DNA of 39,584 bases from Candidatus Harrisonbacteria bacterium CG10_big_fil_rev_8_21_14_0_10_49_15 (GCA_002773415.1 PFBD01000002.1:14923-54506); one strand, 5' to 3'. Counted from the first letter of the stretch, positions 11,855 through 21,084 are shown. Translations and numbers: made by a program. The notes: generated by a model from the sequence alone, not told the origin.

Positions 11855-12022
11855 ATGACTGGGGAGACACAAACATTAAGCGCGCTGCGCGAGGCGGCCG
11901 CTGAAGCACTAGCGGCTAAGCGCGGCGAGATAAACGCGGCACGTTTGCGTGGAACAAGTCGAGAGATGTATGACTTGATGACCGCGCGGGAGCTGCGGCA
12001 GTTAGTAGATGAGGGAGGGTAA
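11855..12022 (+). CDS. Small hypothetical protein
   Basis: In-frame ATG at 11855 inside the 11786 ORF: MTGETQTLSALREAAAEALAAKRGEINAARLRG... Confidence 0.4.
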   Translation: MTGETQTLSALREAAAEALAAKRGEINAARLRGTSREMYDLMTARELRQLVDEGG

Positions 12023-12101
12023 GAGTTGGCAAGTAGCAAGTAGCAGATAGCCAGGAAAAAAGGTTTTTGCCACAAGTTGTTTAATAAGTAAGAAATTATT
12101 T

Positions 12102-12245
12102 ATGCCAATACTAACTTCACGGAATAAGGTTTTGCTTTATCAAGATGAGGAAGAGGGGTGGAAAGAAGATGGCTGGCGGGAGCCCGACATTCAAGGAAGG
12201 CATGGCGGGGAAGAGACGGAGGATGAAGAGGGGGCACTTTATTAA
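12102..12245 (+). CDS. Possible 47-aa acidic small protein
   Basis: ORF MPILTSRNKVLLYQDEEEGWKEDGWREPDIQGRHGGEETEDEEGALY followed by a terminator. Confidence 0.3.
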   Translation: MPILTSRNKVLLYQDEEEGWKEDGWREPDIQGRHGGEETEDEEGALY

Positions 12246-12273
12246 TTACATAATAAGTTACATATATAATTCC

Positions 12274-12314
12274 ATATAAAGATCCCTTGCGGCTTGCCCC
12301 GAGGGATCTTTATG
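12274..12314 (+). terminator. Terminator-like hairpin
   Basis: aaagatccct...agggatcttt followed by atgtttt. Confidence 0.65.
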
Positions 12315-12428
12315 TTTTGTGCAGTGACGATCGTAAGTGGCATGATATAATAAGATGAAACCCTAAAGAGATGGTTGCTTTGCTCGCACCTGCCGGCAGG
12401 TCTCATGGGGTGAAAATCAAAGATTCTC

Positions 12429-14141
12429 ATGAGTACGGAACTTTTTACAGAATTTGGTGTTATCTTGGTGATTGCGAGCGCGATGGCGCTTTTGATGCGC
12501 ATGCTGCGCCAGCCGCTAATAATCGGCCACATCATCACGGGTCTTCTGGTTGGCCCGTTTGCTTTTGATTTGCTTCGGTCGGATGATATTTTCATTTTGT
12601 TCTCGGAGTTGGGGGTGGCCTTTTTGCTTTTTTCAGTTGGGTTAAGTTTGGACCCGCGCGTGCTTAAGGACTACGGTTTAGTGGCGGTAGTTACGGGTGT
12701 GGGCCAAGTTGTTGTGACGACCCTGGCTGGTTTGGGGATCACGCTGTTGCTTGGCTTTGAGCTGGTGCCGGCGCTGTATATCTCTGTGGCGCTGGCGTTT
12801 AGTAGTACGATTATTATCTTAAAGCTGATAAGCGACAAAGGGGATTTGGAGAAGCTGTACGCGAAGATCTCCATAGGGTTTTTGCTTGTGCAAGACTTGA
12901 TTGCTATTTTGTTGCTCTTTAGTATTCCGCTGATTAGTGCCGGCACCGGTTCTTTGGCTGATTTTGGAATAACGCTACTACAGGCTATTGGCCTAACCGC
13001 AGCTGTTTTCGTTACTGCTCGTTTTGTGTTGGCGCGTCTGCACCCCTATTTCTCGCGTTCATTTGAGTTGCTTTTTTTGGTAGCCACGGCCTGGGGATTA
13101 GGTATTGCGGTCTTGTTTCGGGAGATTGGATTTTCTTTGGAGGTGGGCGCGCTAATAGCCGGTATCGCGCTGGCGATATTGCCAAGCCGGCAAGAGATCC
13201 ACGCGCGACTGATGCCTTTGCGAGACTTTTTCATCGTGCTTTTCTTTATCTTGCTTGGTGCTCAGATGATACTCGGTAACTGGATGGATCTGCTTTTGCC
13301 GGCAGTTATTCTTTCTCTGCTGGTTTTGATTGGTAATCCGCTTATCTTGATGGTTATCATGGGACTAATGGGTTACCGGAAAAAAACTAGCCTGCAGACC
13401 GGGTTTACCGTGGCGCAGATAAGTGAGTTTAGCCTTATTCTTGTTGCCCTGGGCTTGTCTTTGGGTCACGTTAGTCAGGACGTGCTTTCGATGGTCACGC
13501 TCGTGGGGCTGATCACTATCTTTGGCTCAACGTATTTGATCTTGTATTCAGACTGGTGGTACGCGCGTTTGGAGAAGTATTTGCGTGTTTTTGAGAAAGA
13601 GAAGCCGACTGAGAAGCGGCAGCACAGCCGGCAGTATGATTTTGTGTTGTTTGGCGGTGGGCGAATAGGCTTTGATTTTGTTAGCATGTTTGCGGACTCG
13701 GAAAAGCCGTTTGTGGTGATAGAGTACGACCCGGAGATTATCAAACAGTTGCAGTATCGAGGAATTCCCTGCGAGTATGGAGATGCCGGTGATCTGGATC
13801 TACTGGAGTCAATTGATTTTGAGGGAGCGGAGCTTGTAGTTTCCACTGTGCCGGACTTGAATACGAATTTACTTATCTTAGACATAATTCGGCAGACTAA
13901 AAGTCAGCCGCCGACGATGGTGGTGGCGCACAGTATTAGTAACGCACTGGCGCTTTATGAGGCGGGCGCGGCCTATGTTGTCTTGCCGCACTTTTTGGGC
14001 GGGAAGCAGGCTTCTAGTCTAGCTAAGCGTTTTGCGGCTGAGGCCTTTGATATCCATGTCATTCGCCGGCGACACATTAGTTATTTGAAAGACAGGTTGA
14101 GCCAGGGACAAGAGCATCCGGTGATTGAGAGGTATCGGTAG
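12429..14141 (+). CDS. CPA2 (Kef-type) cation:proton antiporter with C-terminal TrkA-N domain
   Basis: RQPLIIGHIITGLLVGPFAFDLL; C-terminal FVLFGGGRIGFDFV nucleotide-binding fold. Confidence 0.9.
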   Translation: MSTELFTEFGVILVIASAMALLMRMLRQPLIIGHIITGLLVGPFAFDLLRSDDIFILFSELGVAFLLFSVGLSLDPRVLKDYGLVAVVTGVGQVVVTTLAGLGITLLLGFELVPALYISVALAFSSTIIILKLISDKGDLEKLYAKISIGFLLVQDLIAILLLFSIPLISAGTGSLADFGITLLQAIGLTAAVFVTARFVLARLHPYFSRSFELLFLVATAWGLGIAVLFREIGFSLEVGALIAGIALAILPSRQEIHARLMPLRDFFIVLFFILLGAQMILGNWMDLLLPAVILSLLVLIGNPLILMVIMGLMGYRKKTSLQTGFTVAQISEFSLILVALGLSLGHVSQDVLSMVTLVGLITIFGSTYLILYSDWWYARLEKYLRVFEKEKPTEKRQHSRQYDFVLFGGGRIGFDFVSMFADSEKPFVVIEYDPEIIKQLQYRGIPCEYGDAGDLDLLESIDFEGAELVVSTVPDLNTNLLILDIIRQTKSQPPTMVVAHSISNALALYEAGAAYVVLPHFLGGKQASSLAKRFAAEAFDIHVIRRRHISYLKDRLSQGQEHPVIERYR

Positions 14142-14217
14142 AACGAGCTGTTTAGCTGATTAGCTTTTTAGGTAGGTAGGAGGGCAGAGAGAATTATTCT
14201 AAGGAAGAAGGGAGGTC

Positions 14218-14310
14218 GGCACGAGGGTTGACCCCGTTAGAGATAGCCGCGCCAGCGGTCTATAAGACTCGTGCCTTGAGGCACGAGCGCGATCTCTAAC
14301 GGGGTTGACC
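14218..14310. repeat. Composite inverted-repeat element with internal hairpin
   Basis: Arms accccgttagagat (14231-14244) / atctctaacggggt (14292-14305); inner ctcgtgcc-ttga-ggcacgag (14268-14287). Confidence 0.75.
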
Positions 14311-14424
14311 GATGAGGCTCATCTAGTACAATAAACAAATCATTAACTTCCTAGTACTACTACCTGCCTCGCCGGAGGCAAGTCAAGGCGGGCGTACTAA
14401 GGACTAAGAACTAAAAACTGATTT

Positions 14425-14865
14425 ATGAATAAAGGAATTATTTGGTTAATAATCATTGTTATCATTATTGCCGGTGCTTGGATGCTGATGTCTGGTAGTC
14501 CGGCTGACCTTGCGATAAACGAACAAGCTGAAGAGGTTGTGGATAACTCTATGCCGGCTGAAGAAAGCGATGCGGATGAGGTGGTGGTGGCGCGCGAGGT
14601 GACGATCACGGCCAGCAACTTTAAGTTTGATATGAGCGAGATCAGCGTGAAGAAGGGCGAGGCTGTGAAGTTGACCTTGGTGGTTGCTGAGGGTACGCAC
14701 GACTTTCAGATTGACGGCTATGATGCCGGCACGAAGATCTTAAAGTCTGGCGAAACAGAGACGATAACTTTTACCGCGGACAAGGCTGGTGAATTTGAGT
14801 TTTACTGCTCGGTTGGTAGTCACCGACAAATGGGTATGGTCGGCAAGCTAATTGTCACGGAGTAG
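14425..14865 (+). CDS. Membrane-anchored cupredoxin-domain protein
   Basis: N-terminal TM; EGTHDFQIDGYD ... EFEFYCSVGSHRQMGMVGKLIV copper-site pattern. Confidence 0.85.
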   Translation: MNKGIIWLIIIVIIIAGAWMLMSGSPADLAINEQAEEVVDNSMPAEESDADEVVVAREVTITASNFKFDMSEISVKKGEAVKLTLVVAEGTHDFQIDGYDAGTKILKSGETETITFTADKAGEFEFYCSVGSHRQMGMVGKLIVTE

Positions 14866-14924
14866 CGACTTTGTTTGTCATTCCCGCGTCTCTTCTGTCA
14901 TTCCCGCGAAGGCGGGAATCCACC

Positions 14925-16280
14925 ATGCGAACTGCCAAAACACTCTGGATCATTTTCCATGTTACCAACTGGCTACTGATATTTGGTTTCTGGTATCAGG
15001 GTTCGGGCGAGATGGTCTTTGTGGGTGGCGGTAGCACGTTGGTCGCGCTTGGCCGTTTGGCGGGGTTGATTGCCGGATATTCTATCTTGGTGCAATTTTT
15101 TTTGATGGGGCGCAATCCGTTATTAGAGCGGGTGTTTGGTTTGGATAAATTAGCGCGCTACCACCAGTGGAGCGGCCGGGGAGCGTTTTTCTTTTTGTTG
15201 GCGCATCCGATTTTAATAATGGCCGGGTACGCGGAGCTACTGGGTAACTCGTTTTTTAGTCACCTAGGTCAGTCTTTGCGTTTTCCGTTGATTCTGTTGG
15301 CGGCGATTGGTTTGTTACTGTTTGTGGCGGCTATTACCGCAGCCATCTTCACCGTGCGCCGCCGGTTAAAGTACGAAGTTTGGTATCTTACTCATTTATT
15401 GGTTTATCTGGCGGCCGGCTTAGCGATGTGGCATCAGTTCTCCGGCACAGATCCGGCGACTAGTAAGACATTCTATTTTTATTGGCTAGCTCTGTATATC
15501 GTAGTGTTTGGTAGCCATATTATTTTTCGTTTTAGTCGGCCATTTTGGTTGTTTTGGCGACACGGCTTTTATGTCAGCCGGGTAGAGCGAGAAAGCCCGA
15601 GCGTGGTCTCTATCTATATCAGTGGTAAAAAGATGGATAGGTTTCGAGTTCGGCCCGGGCAGTTTATGTTTTTTCGATTCCTGGCAGGGAGTCTAAAATG
15701 GCAGAGTCATCCGTTTTCTTTGTCTGTGGTGCCGGACGGGAAAGAGATCCGGATAAGCGTTAAGGCGGTGGGGGATTTTACCACGCAGTTGCACGAGCAG
15801 GCCCGAGTTGGTATGAAGGTGTTTATTGACGGTCCATACGGTATTTTTACAGAAAAAGTGCTAGCCCGCGAAAAAGTACTGCTTATTGCTGGTGGGATTG
15901 GGATTACGCCACTTCGCTCGTTGTGCGAGCAGTTGCTTATGCAGAACAAGGAGGTTGTACTGCTTTACGGAAACCGAGTAGAGGAGGAGATCGTCTTCCG
16001 TCGCGAACTGGAAACCCTGGCTACGCAGGATAATTTTAAACTAGTGCATATTTTGAGCGATCAAGTAGATTCTGAAGTCGTTCTTCCGGTAGGAAGTGCG
16101 ACTTCACCAGTAGAGAGAGGCTACATCGACGCCGAAAAAATTCGCCGCCTGGTCCCGGACTTTGCCGAGCGCGAGATATTTTTGTGCGGCCCGCCAGTGA
16201 TGATGAATGGTTTAATAAAGCTGTTTCGCTCTTGGAGGGTCCAGGCGCAGCAAATACATTTTGAGAAGTTTTCGCTCTAA
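14925..16280 (+). CDS. Ferric reductase-like transmembrane / FAD-NAD(P)-binding oxidoreductase
   Basis: TM histidines RYHQWSGRGAFFFLLAHP, THLLVYLAAGLAMWH; RPGQFMFFRF, HPFSLS, LLIAGGIGITPLRSL, FLCGPPVMM; ATG at 14925 preferred over 14871. Confidence 0.85.
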   Translation: MRTAKTLWIIFHVTNWLLIFGFWYQGSGEMVFVGGGSTLVALGRLAGLIAGYSILVQFFLMGRNPLLERVFGLDKLARYHQWSGRGAFFFLLAHPILIMAGYAELLGNSFFSHLGQSLRFPLILLAAIGLLLFVAAITAAIFTVRRRLKYEVWYLTHLLVYLAAGLAMWHQFSGTDPATSKTFYFYWLALYIVVFGSHIIFRFSRPFWLFWRHGFYVSRVERESPSVVSIYISGKKMDRFRVRPGQFMFFRFLAGSLKWQSHPFSLSVVPDGKEIRISVKAVGDFTTQLHEQARVGMKVFIDGPYGIFTEKVLAREKVLLIAGGIGITPLRSLCEQLLMQNKEVVLLYGNRVEEEIVFRRELETLATQDNFKLVHILSDQVDSEVVLPVGSATSPVERGYIDAEKIRRLVPDFAEREIFLCGPPVMMNGLIKLFRSWRVQAQQIHFEKFSL

Positions 16281-16319
16281 AAAGTGAACACCCCGCCTGC
16301 GCTGTGCGCGGGCGGGGTG
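16278..16319 (-). terminator. Terminator of minus-strand 16337-16771 ORF
   Basis: caccccgcc...ggcggggtg with T-rich tail on minus strand. Confidence 0.6.
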
Positions 16320-16336
16320 CGGGTTGCGACGCGGGG

Positions 16337-16771
16337 CTAGATGATGCCGCCGCGAATGTGGGTCATGAGACCGAGGCCTCCTCGGCTGGCAGGGGGCGGT
16401 TTGACTACCACCCAGCCCGTGCGGACGACCAGGGTCTCCCGTGCCCAGCGCGGGAACTCGAGTGTCTTCTCCACCTCCAAAGAGGCTTTGGCCAGGTCGA
16501 GCATTCGTTGGGTCTGCCCGAGGTTCCAGACCTTGGCTTCTCGCGCCACCATCTCCTCTTCGGTGGCATTTTCTCTTGGAAAGAGATCGCCGTTGGTGCG
16601 GCGGAGCTGTTCCAGCTCGTCTTCCAACTGGTGGACCACGAGAATGAGCCGGCGCAGGTCCTCGCTGGCCCGGCCCAGGACTTTGTCTCCGGGCATCTGT
16701 GGGCTGCCTGGCGGTGAGCAGTTTGGGTTGACCCTCCCTAGTCGCTCGTTCAGTAACCTCTGAAAGCGCAT
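16337..16771 (-). CDS. Hypothetical protein (GC-rich orphan class)
   Basis: SD GGAGGGG before ATG on minus strand; TTTACA...TATAAT promoter upstream; own terminator. Confidence 0.55.
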   Translation of the reverse strand: MRFQRLLNERLGRVNPNCSPPGSPQMPGDKVLGRASEDLRRLILVVHQLEDELEQLRRTNGDLFPRENATEEEMVAREAKVWNLGQTQRMLDLAKASLEVEKTLEFPRWARETLVVRTGWVVVKPPPASRGGLGLMTHIRGGII

Positions 16772-16880
16772 CTTCCCCTCCGTTTGGGTGTTTGCGTAGT
16801 GCCAAGAACAGCCGATATTATATAACGAAGTTCCTTTTTTGTAAACTTGGATGAATATGAAATGATGACATACTGTGTGT

Positions 16881-17453
16881 ATGAAAAAACGAAGGATAAT
16901 CTTGGCTTCTGGTAGCCCGCGGCGACAGGAGCTATTAAGGGTGGCTGGTATTGAGTTTGAGGTCCATCCGAGCGAGTATGAAGAGGATCACTCTTTGGAC
17001 CTAGATCCGCGCCAGCTGGTGCAGTACTTAGCGCATGGCAAGGCGGCGGAGGTGGCGCGGCATTATGAGGACGCGATTATAATTGGTGGCGACACGCTGG
17101 CTTTTTTGGATGATGAGCCGCTTGGAAAACCGCATACAAAAGAGAGGGCTAAAGAAATGTTGCGAAAGATAAGCGGTAAGGTACACGGGTTACGCACGGG
17201 CTTTGCTGTTTTAGATAGTGGGCGAAAGCGTTCAGTTGTTGGTCAGGAGTTGATCAAGGTATATGTGAAAGATTTAAGCGAAGAAGTTATTGAAAATTAC
17301 GTGGAGACAGGTGAACCATTAGACAGAGCCGGTGCGTATGCAATTCAGGGCCTTGGTGGTGCATTGATAGAAAAGATTGAGGGCGATATTAAGGCAATGA
17401 TCGGCTTGCCTGTGGAGGCGGTGTTAAAGATAGTAGATAGTTTTTCAAATTGA
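16881..17453 (+). CDS. maf: Maf family nucleotide pyrophosphatase
   Basis: IILASGSPRRQELL, IIGGDTLAFLDDEPLGKP, GAYAIQGLGGALIEKIEGD. Confidence 0.95.
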   Translation: MKKRRIILASGSPRRQELLRVAGIEFEVHPSEYEEDHSLDLDPRQLVQYLAHGKAAEVARHYEDAIIIGGDTLAFLDDEPLGKPHTKERAKEMLRKISGKVHGLRTGFAVLDSGRKRSVVGQELIKVYVKDLSEEVIENYVETGEPLDRAGAYAIQGLGGALIEKIEGDIKAMIGLPVEAVLKIVDSFSN

Positions 17454-17455
17454 GC

Positions 17456-17486
17456 AGGGCCCGCCGAACTGAGTCCGACGGGTCCT
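17456..17486 (-). terminator. Hairpin terminator for 17500-17979 ORF
   Basis: agggcccgccga...tccgacgggtcct. Confidence 0.5.
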
Positions 17487-17499
17487 TGGGTCTTGCTCC

Positions 17500-17979
17500 C
17501 TACTGGCCGAAAATCTGGTCGAGGGTTCTGAGGAGCTCTCGGCCGCCCGTTGAGATAACGTGAATGGCCTGGGGCGGCACATTTCTTTCCTGGACTAGAC
17601 GTTGAGCCAAAAGAGCTTTGGCGGTTTCGGTTGTGTGGAGCTTCCTGCGTAGGACGCTGTTGGCGTGGAGGGAGATCTCCAGCAGGCCCTGGTACGTTGT
17701 TTGGGCAACCTGCCGGTTCGCGCGGAGTTCCCGGAGGCGAGAAGAACCGCTTTCGGTCGTGGTCAGAAGGTAGTAGGCACCGCCGTTTGCCTGCTTCTTC
17801 CTCTTAATGAGTTTCGTGGTCTCAAGTTCGCGAGCGATATCGCGAATCAGGTTGCACGGTTGCCCACTGGTTCTTGTGACCTCGTCTATTACTTCCATCT
17901 TCCGGCCGCCATCCACAAAGGCTTCCAGAAGTTGGATGGTGACTTCCTCTTGGGTTGAGAAAGAGTTGACTTCACACAT
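17500..17979 (-). CDS. Hypothetical, possible winged-helix protein (GC-rich orphan class)
   Basis: N-terminal pattern EAFVDGGRKMEVIDEVTRTSGQPCNLIRDIARELETTKLIKRKKQ resembles wHTH; TTGACA promoter and SD upstream on minus. Confidence 0.55.
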   Translation of the reverse strand: MCEVNSFSTQEEVTIQLLEAFVDGGRKMEVIDEVTRTSGQPCNLIRDIARELETTKLIKRKKQANGGAYYLLTTTESGSSRLRELRANRQVAQTTYQGLLEISLHANSVLRRKLHTTETAKALLAQRLVQERNVPPQAIHVISTGGRELLRTLDQIFGQ

Positions 17980-18145
17980 GGTTTACCTGGCCCTCCCCGA
18001 GGTACGTAGGTTATTCTAGATGTATATTGGTACAATAGGCTCTCTTTGTCAATGATTTTTAAGGCTGTTTGAAATTTAGGCCCGTGGCCCGGGATGATAA
18101 AGGGAGAGAAAGAATAATGGGTTTTTCGAACATTATTAATAATGC

Positions 18146-18176
18146 TTGACAGAGTATAGTGGTAGAGGGTTATAAT
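18146..18176 (+). promoter_or_regulatory. Sigma70-like promoter for 18238 ORF
   Basis: TTGACA 18146-18151, TATAAT 18171-18176. Confidence 0.6.
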
Positions 18177-18237
18177 AAGCATTCCCTGAATTGGTTTCGG
18201 GGTGTTTGCCTTGGCGACCAAGGAGGCGCCAGTATCA

Positions 18238-18464
18238 TGACGACTTTGTCGTTGTCGCTCCCGGGTGGAGGCACGCGGTGCTTCTGCCAGGGGAAGCGGG
18301 TCCGGATTCTGCTGGGCCAGCCGGGCCTGCTGATGGGTGGAGAGGGCGTGATTCACGTCCTGCTCGACCGGCAGGTTGTCGTCCGACTCCCGGACGGTTC
18401 GGTCACCGAGCCGATTCCGGTCGAGTCGCTTTACCTGGTTCCTGTGGACGATGTCGTGGCCTAG
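18238..18464 (+). CDS. Small hypothetical protein (GC-rich orphan class)
   Basis: AAGGAGG SD before ATG 18238; MTTLSLSLPGGGTRCFCQGKRVRILLGQPGLL... Confidence 0.6.
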
Positions 18465-18579
18465 GCCGCAGAAAGGCGAATCGTCTATGGGAAGGGGTTC
18501 GCATTGGGGTCTTGCGCGCTGTCAGTGATGTACGCGCAAGATCCCCTCCAAATTTGAAATATTTTAAGTTGGCGAAAAC

Positions 18580-18614
18580 AAAAAGCCCCTCGACCTTGTG
18601 TCGGGGGGCTTTTT
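18580..18614. terminator. Bidirectional terminator between 18238 ORF and csp gene
   Basis: aaaaagcccctcgac-cttg-tgtcggggggcttttt. Confidence 0.85.
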
Positions 18615-18636
18615 GGGGATTGTAATCCCGGGTGCG

Positions 18637-18837
18637 TTACGCTACGAGAGAAACGTTCACCGCGGCTGGGCCCTTTTCGCCCTCAACCACTTCAAACGTC
18701 ACTTCGTTGCCGACCTGAAGGTCGTCAAACGCTACACCGTTCAAATCCTTAGAGTGAAAGAAAAGGTCCTTGGTCTCGCCCTCGCGGGAGATAAAACCAT
18801 AGCCCTTGTCCATCAATGTCTTGATTGTACCAGTCAT
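18637..18837 (-). CDS. Cold-shock domain protein
   Basis: MTGTIKTLMDKGYGFISREGETKDLFFHSKDLNG. Confidence 0.93.
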   Translation of the reverse strand: MTGTIKTLMDKGYGFISREGETKDLFFHSKDLNGVAFDDLQVGNEVTFEVVEGEKGPAAVNVSLVA

Positions 18838-18966
18838 GTGATGTTATAGAACCCATCTCGGAAACTTTTTCCGGATGGACTCTTAATATTTGCTTATAAA
18901 TTTTGCTAAAAAACCCGACCTCGTTTCTTGACTTAAAGATAGTACACTAGTCTCGCTATTTATGCA

Positions 18967-19046
18967 ACCCCGTAGCAGAAAATCGCTATGCTTTGCCAAG
19001 TAGGCTTGGCTTCGCAGTCGCACAGGAGCGATTTACACTACGGGGT
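18967..19046. repeat. Long imperfect inverted repeat upstream of DEAD-box gene
   Basis: accccgtagcagaaaatcgct (18967-18987) / agcgatttacactacggggt (19027-19046), inner hairpin gccaag-tagg-cttggc. Confidence 0.8.
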
Positions 19047-19083
19047 ATCTATTTAGGCCATTATATGCTACAGTTGGTCAAAT

Positions 19084-20430
19084 ATGAGTACTGAACGAAC
19101 GTTTTCCAGTCTGGGCGTGGCTCCAGGCATTTTGGCTGTCTTAGATAGACTTGGTTTTGTGACCTGCACGCCTATTCAGGAGAAGTCTATTCCCGGTGGT
19201 TTGGAGGGTAAGGACTTGGTAGGTATCGCGCAGACTGGCACGGGTAAGACCTTGGCCTTTGGTATTCCGATGATCCAGGCGGCGCTACAGGGTAAACACG
19301 GCTTAGTGGTGTTACCGACGCGCGAGTTGGCTGCCCAGGTACAAGAGCAGTTGGATAAAGTGGGTGGCAGTCTTGGTATCAAAACGACGATGCTTATCGG
19401 TGGGATGCCGATTGGGCGACAGATCCAGGGCTTGCGCCGAAAGCCACAGATAATCATTGGTACACCGGGCAGAATAATCGATCATTTAGAGCAAAAGACC
19501 CTTTCGCTCGCGGATACTAAAGTTTTGGTTTTGGATGAGGCTGACCGGATGTTAGACATGGGTTTTGCGCCGCAGTTGAAGCGTATTTTGAAGGTATTGC
19601 CGGTGCAAAGACAGACGATGCTTTTTTCGGCGACCATGCCTGAGAATATTATCAGTATTGCCCGGGCGCACATGCAACAGCCAACTCGGGTGGAGATAGC
19701 GCCACAAGGGACGGCGGCGGAGCGAGTGACTCAGGAGCTTTTCTTTGTGCGAAAGCCGGACAAGCCGCGTTTATTGGAAAAGATTGTTGGTGAATACAAA
19801 GGGTCAATTTTGGTTTTTTCCAGAATGAAGTTTGGGGCAAAGCGAATAGCCGCCGGATTGCGAGCGGCTGGGCACAGTGCCGCAGAGATCCACTCTAACC
19901 GAACACTGAATCAGCGTCAGGAGGCTTTGCAAGGTTTTAAAAATGGGAAGTACCGGATCTTAGTGGCCACAGACATTGCCGCTCGTGGTATTGATGTGAA
20001 GGGAATTGAGCTGGTTATAAACTTTGATCTGCCGCAGGCGGCTGAGGATTATGTGCACCGAATTGGTCGCACCGGCCGGGCTGGGGGAGACGGGCATGCT
20101 ATCTCTTTTGCCACGCCGGATCAGCGCCGGGATGTGCGAAACATTGAACTGTTAATCAGAGCCACTTTGCCACAGTCACAGGTGGTAGCGTTGCCGCCGG
20201 CACGGGCTCAGCTAGAGCGCGGTCCCCGCCTTGACTCGGCGAGGCATGCTCGCTCTGACTCGCGCCAATCGGGGCAGGCCCGCGAATACCCAAGTCGAGA
20301 TAATCGTTCTTCCGGCGGCCGACCTAGCGGCCGTTCCGCGGCGCCTCGTTCTAGTGGCTCAAGCTTTTCGCCGGCCCGCCGTAAGCCGGGTTATCGGCCA
20401 AACCGTGGCGGAGATCATCGAAGTAGGTAA
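19084..20430 (+). CDS. DEAD/DEAH-box RNA helicase (RhlE/DeaD-like)
   Basis: TGTGKTLAF, PTRELAAQVQ, VLDEADRMLDMGF, SATMP, HRIGRTGRAG; basic low-complexity tail. Confidence 0.95.
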   Translation: MSTERTFSSLGVAPGILAVLDRLGFVTCTPIQEKSIPGGLEGKDLVGIAQTGTGKTLAFGIPMIQAALQGKHGLVVLPTRELAAQVQEQLDKVGGSLGIKTTMLIGGMPIGRQIQGLRRKPQIIIGTPGRIIDHLEQKTLSLADTKVLVLDEADRMLDMGFAPQLKRILKVLPVQRQTMLFSATMPENIISIARAHMQQPTRVEIAPQGTAAERVTQELFFVRKPDKPRLLEKIVGEYKGSILVFSRMKFGAKRIAAGLRAAGHSAAEIHSNRTLNQRQEALQGFKNGKYRILVATDIAARGIDVKGIELVINFDLPQAAEDYVHRIGRTGRAGGDGHAISFATPDQRRDVRNIELLIRATLPQSQVVALPPARAQLERGPRLDSARHARSDSRQSGQAREYPSRDNRSSGGRPSGRSAAPRSSGSSFSPARRKPGYRPNRGGDHRSR

Positions 20431-20453
20431 TAGGTAAGGAGAATAGTTATAAT

Positions 20454-20891
20454 ATGAATGAAAGATTATCTCTCGGTTCTGAGAGTGTAACTGCGGAACA
20501 GGTTATTAAAGCGATGGTTGCCGCCCAGAATGAGGGCGAAACATTTTCTGAGAGCGCTATTCCGGTGCTGGCGGAGTGGAAGAAGACGCGCAGGGCTGAG
20601 TTGCCGGATACGTTTGAGGGCGAGGTTGCTTTTAAAAGAGAGCATGCTCAACTTTTGGCAAAAGCAACACATATTAGCGCGGCTATCGGCTTGCTGGAAA
20701 AGACTTTGGAAAATTTTGAGGATGAGTTTGCTAAAAATCCACGCCTACGAAAGGAGATTGAATTAGATGTGCGCGATATTAAGGCAATGCATCAGATTAA
20801 CTCGCATAAAAAATTGTTAGATGGCGGTTGGGCGGCAAAAATAGCGGATTCGGAAGAGGAGATTGAGCATCAAGAAGAAAGAGGGAAGTAA
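20454..20891 (+). CDS. Hypothetical helical protein
   Basis: ORF with upstream AAGGAG. Confidence 0.55.
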   Translation: MNERLSLGSESVTAEQVIKAMVAAQNEGETFSESAIPVLAEWKKTRRAELPDTFEGEVAFKREHAQLLAKATHISAAIGLLEKTLENFEDEFAKNPRLRKEIELDVRDIKAMHQINSHKKLLDGGWAAKIADSEEEIEHQEERGK

Positions 20892-20927
20892 TTAGAAACT
20901 AGAAACTAGAAGGGAAACGGTTCAATA

Positions 20928-20968
20928 CAAAAAGCGAAGCCCCGAGCCGACGTGAGTCAGCTCGGGGC
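20928..20968 (-). terminator. Terminator for 21085-21315 ORF
   Basis: gccccgagc...gctcggggc, T-rich on minus. Confidence 0.65.
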
Positions 20969-21084
20969 GGAATGCGCAGGGGAGGTTAGGTTCTTATCCT
21001 GGTCCAGGTCCGTCATGCGGAGAGGACACAATTACCCTTTTAGTCCGCCAGTGGCGGAAACCTTGCCCTGCTGATACGTGAGCG

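Noticed and set aside
14871-14924. N-terminal extension MFVIPASLLSFPRRREST of the ferric-reductase-like ORF
   Set aside because: This stretch is the translation of a common tcattcccgcgaaggcgggaatc hairpin repeat; the ATG at 14925 is the more likely start.
16212-16805. 197-aa minus ORF and overlapping plus ORFs at 16.3-16.8 kb
   Set aside because: GC-rich shadow frames; the 16337-16771 minus ORF has the SD, promoter and terminator.
18191-18625. 144-aa plus ORF overlapping 18238 ORF
   Set aside because: Alternative frame running through a terminator; the 18238 frame has the AAGGAGG SD.
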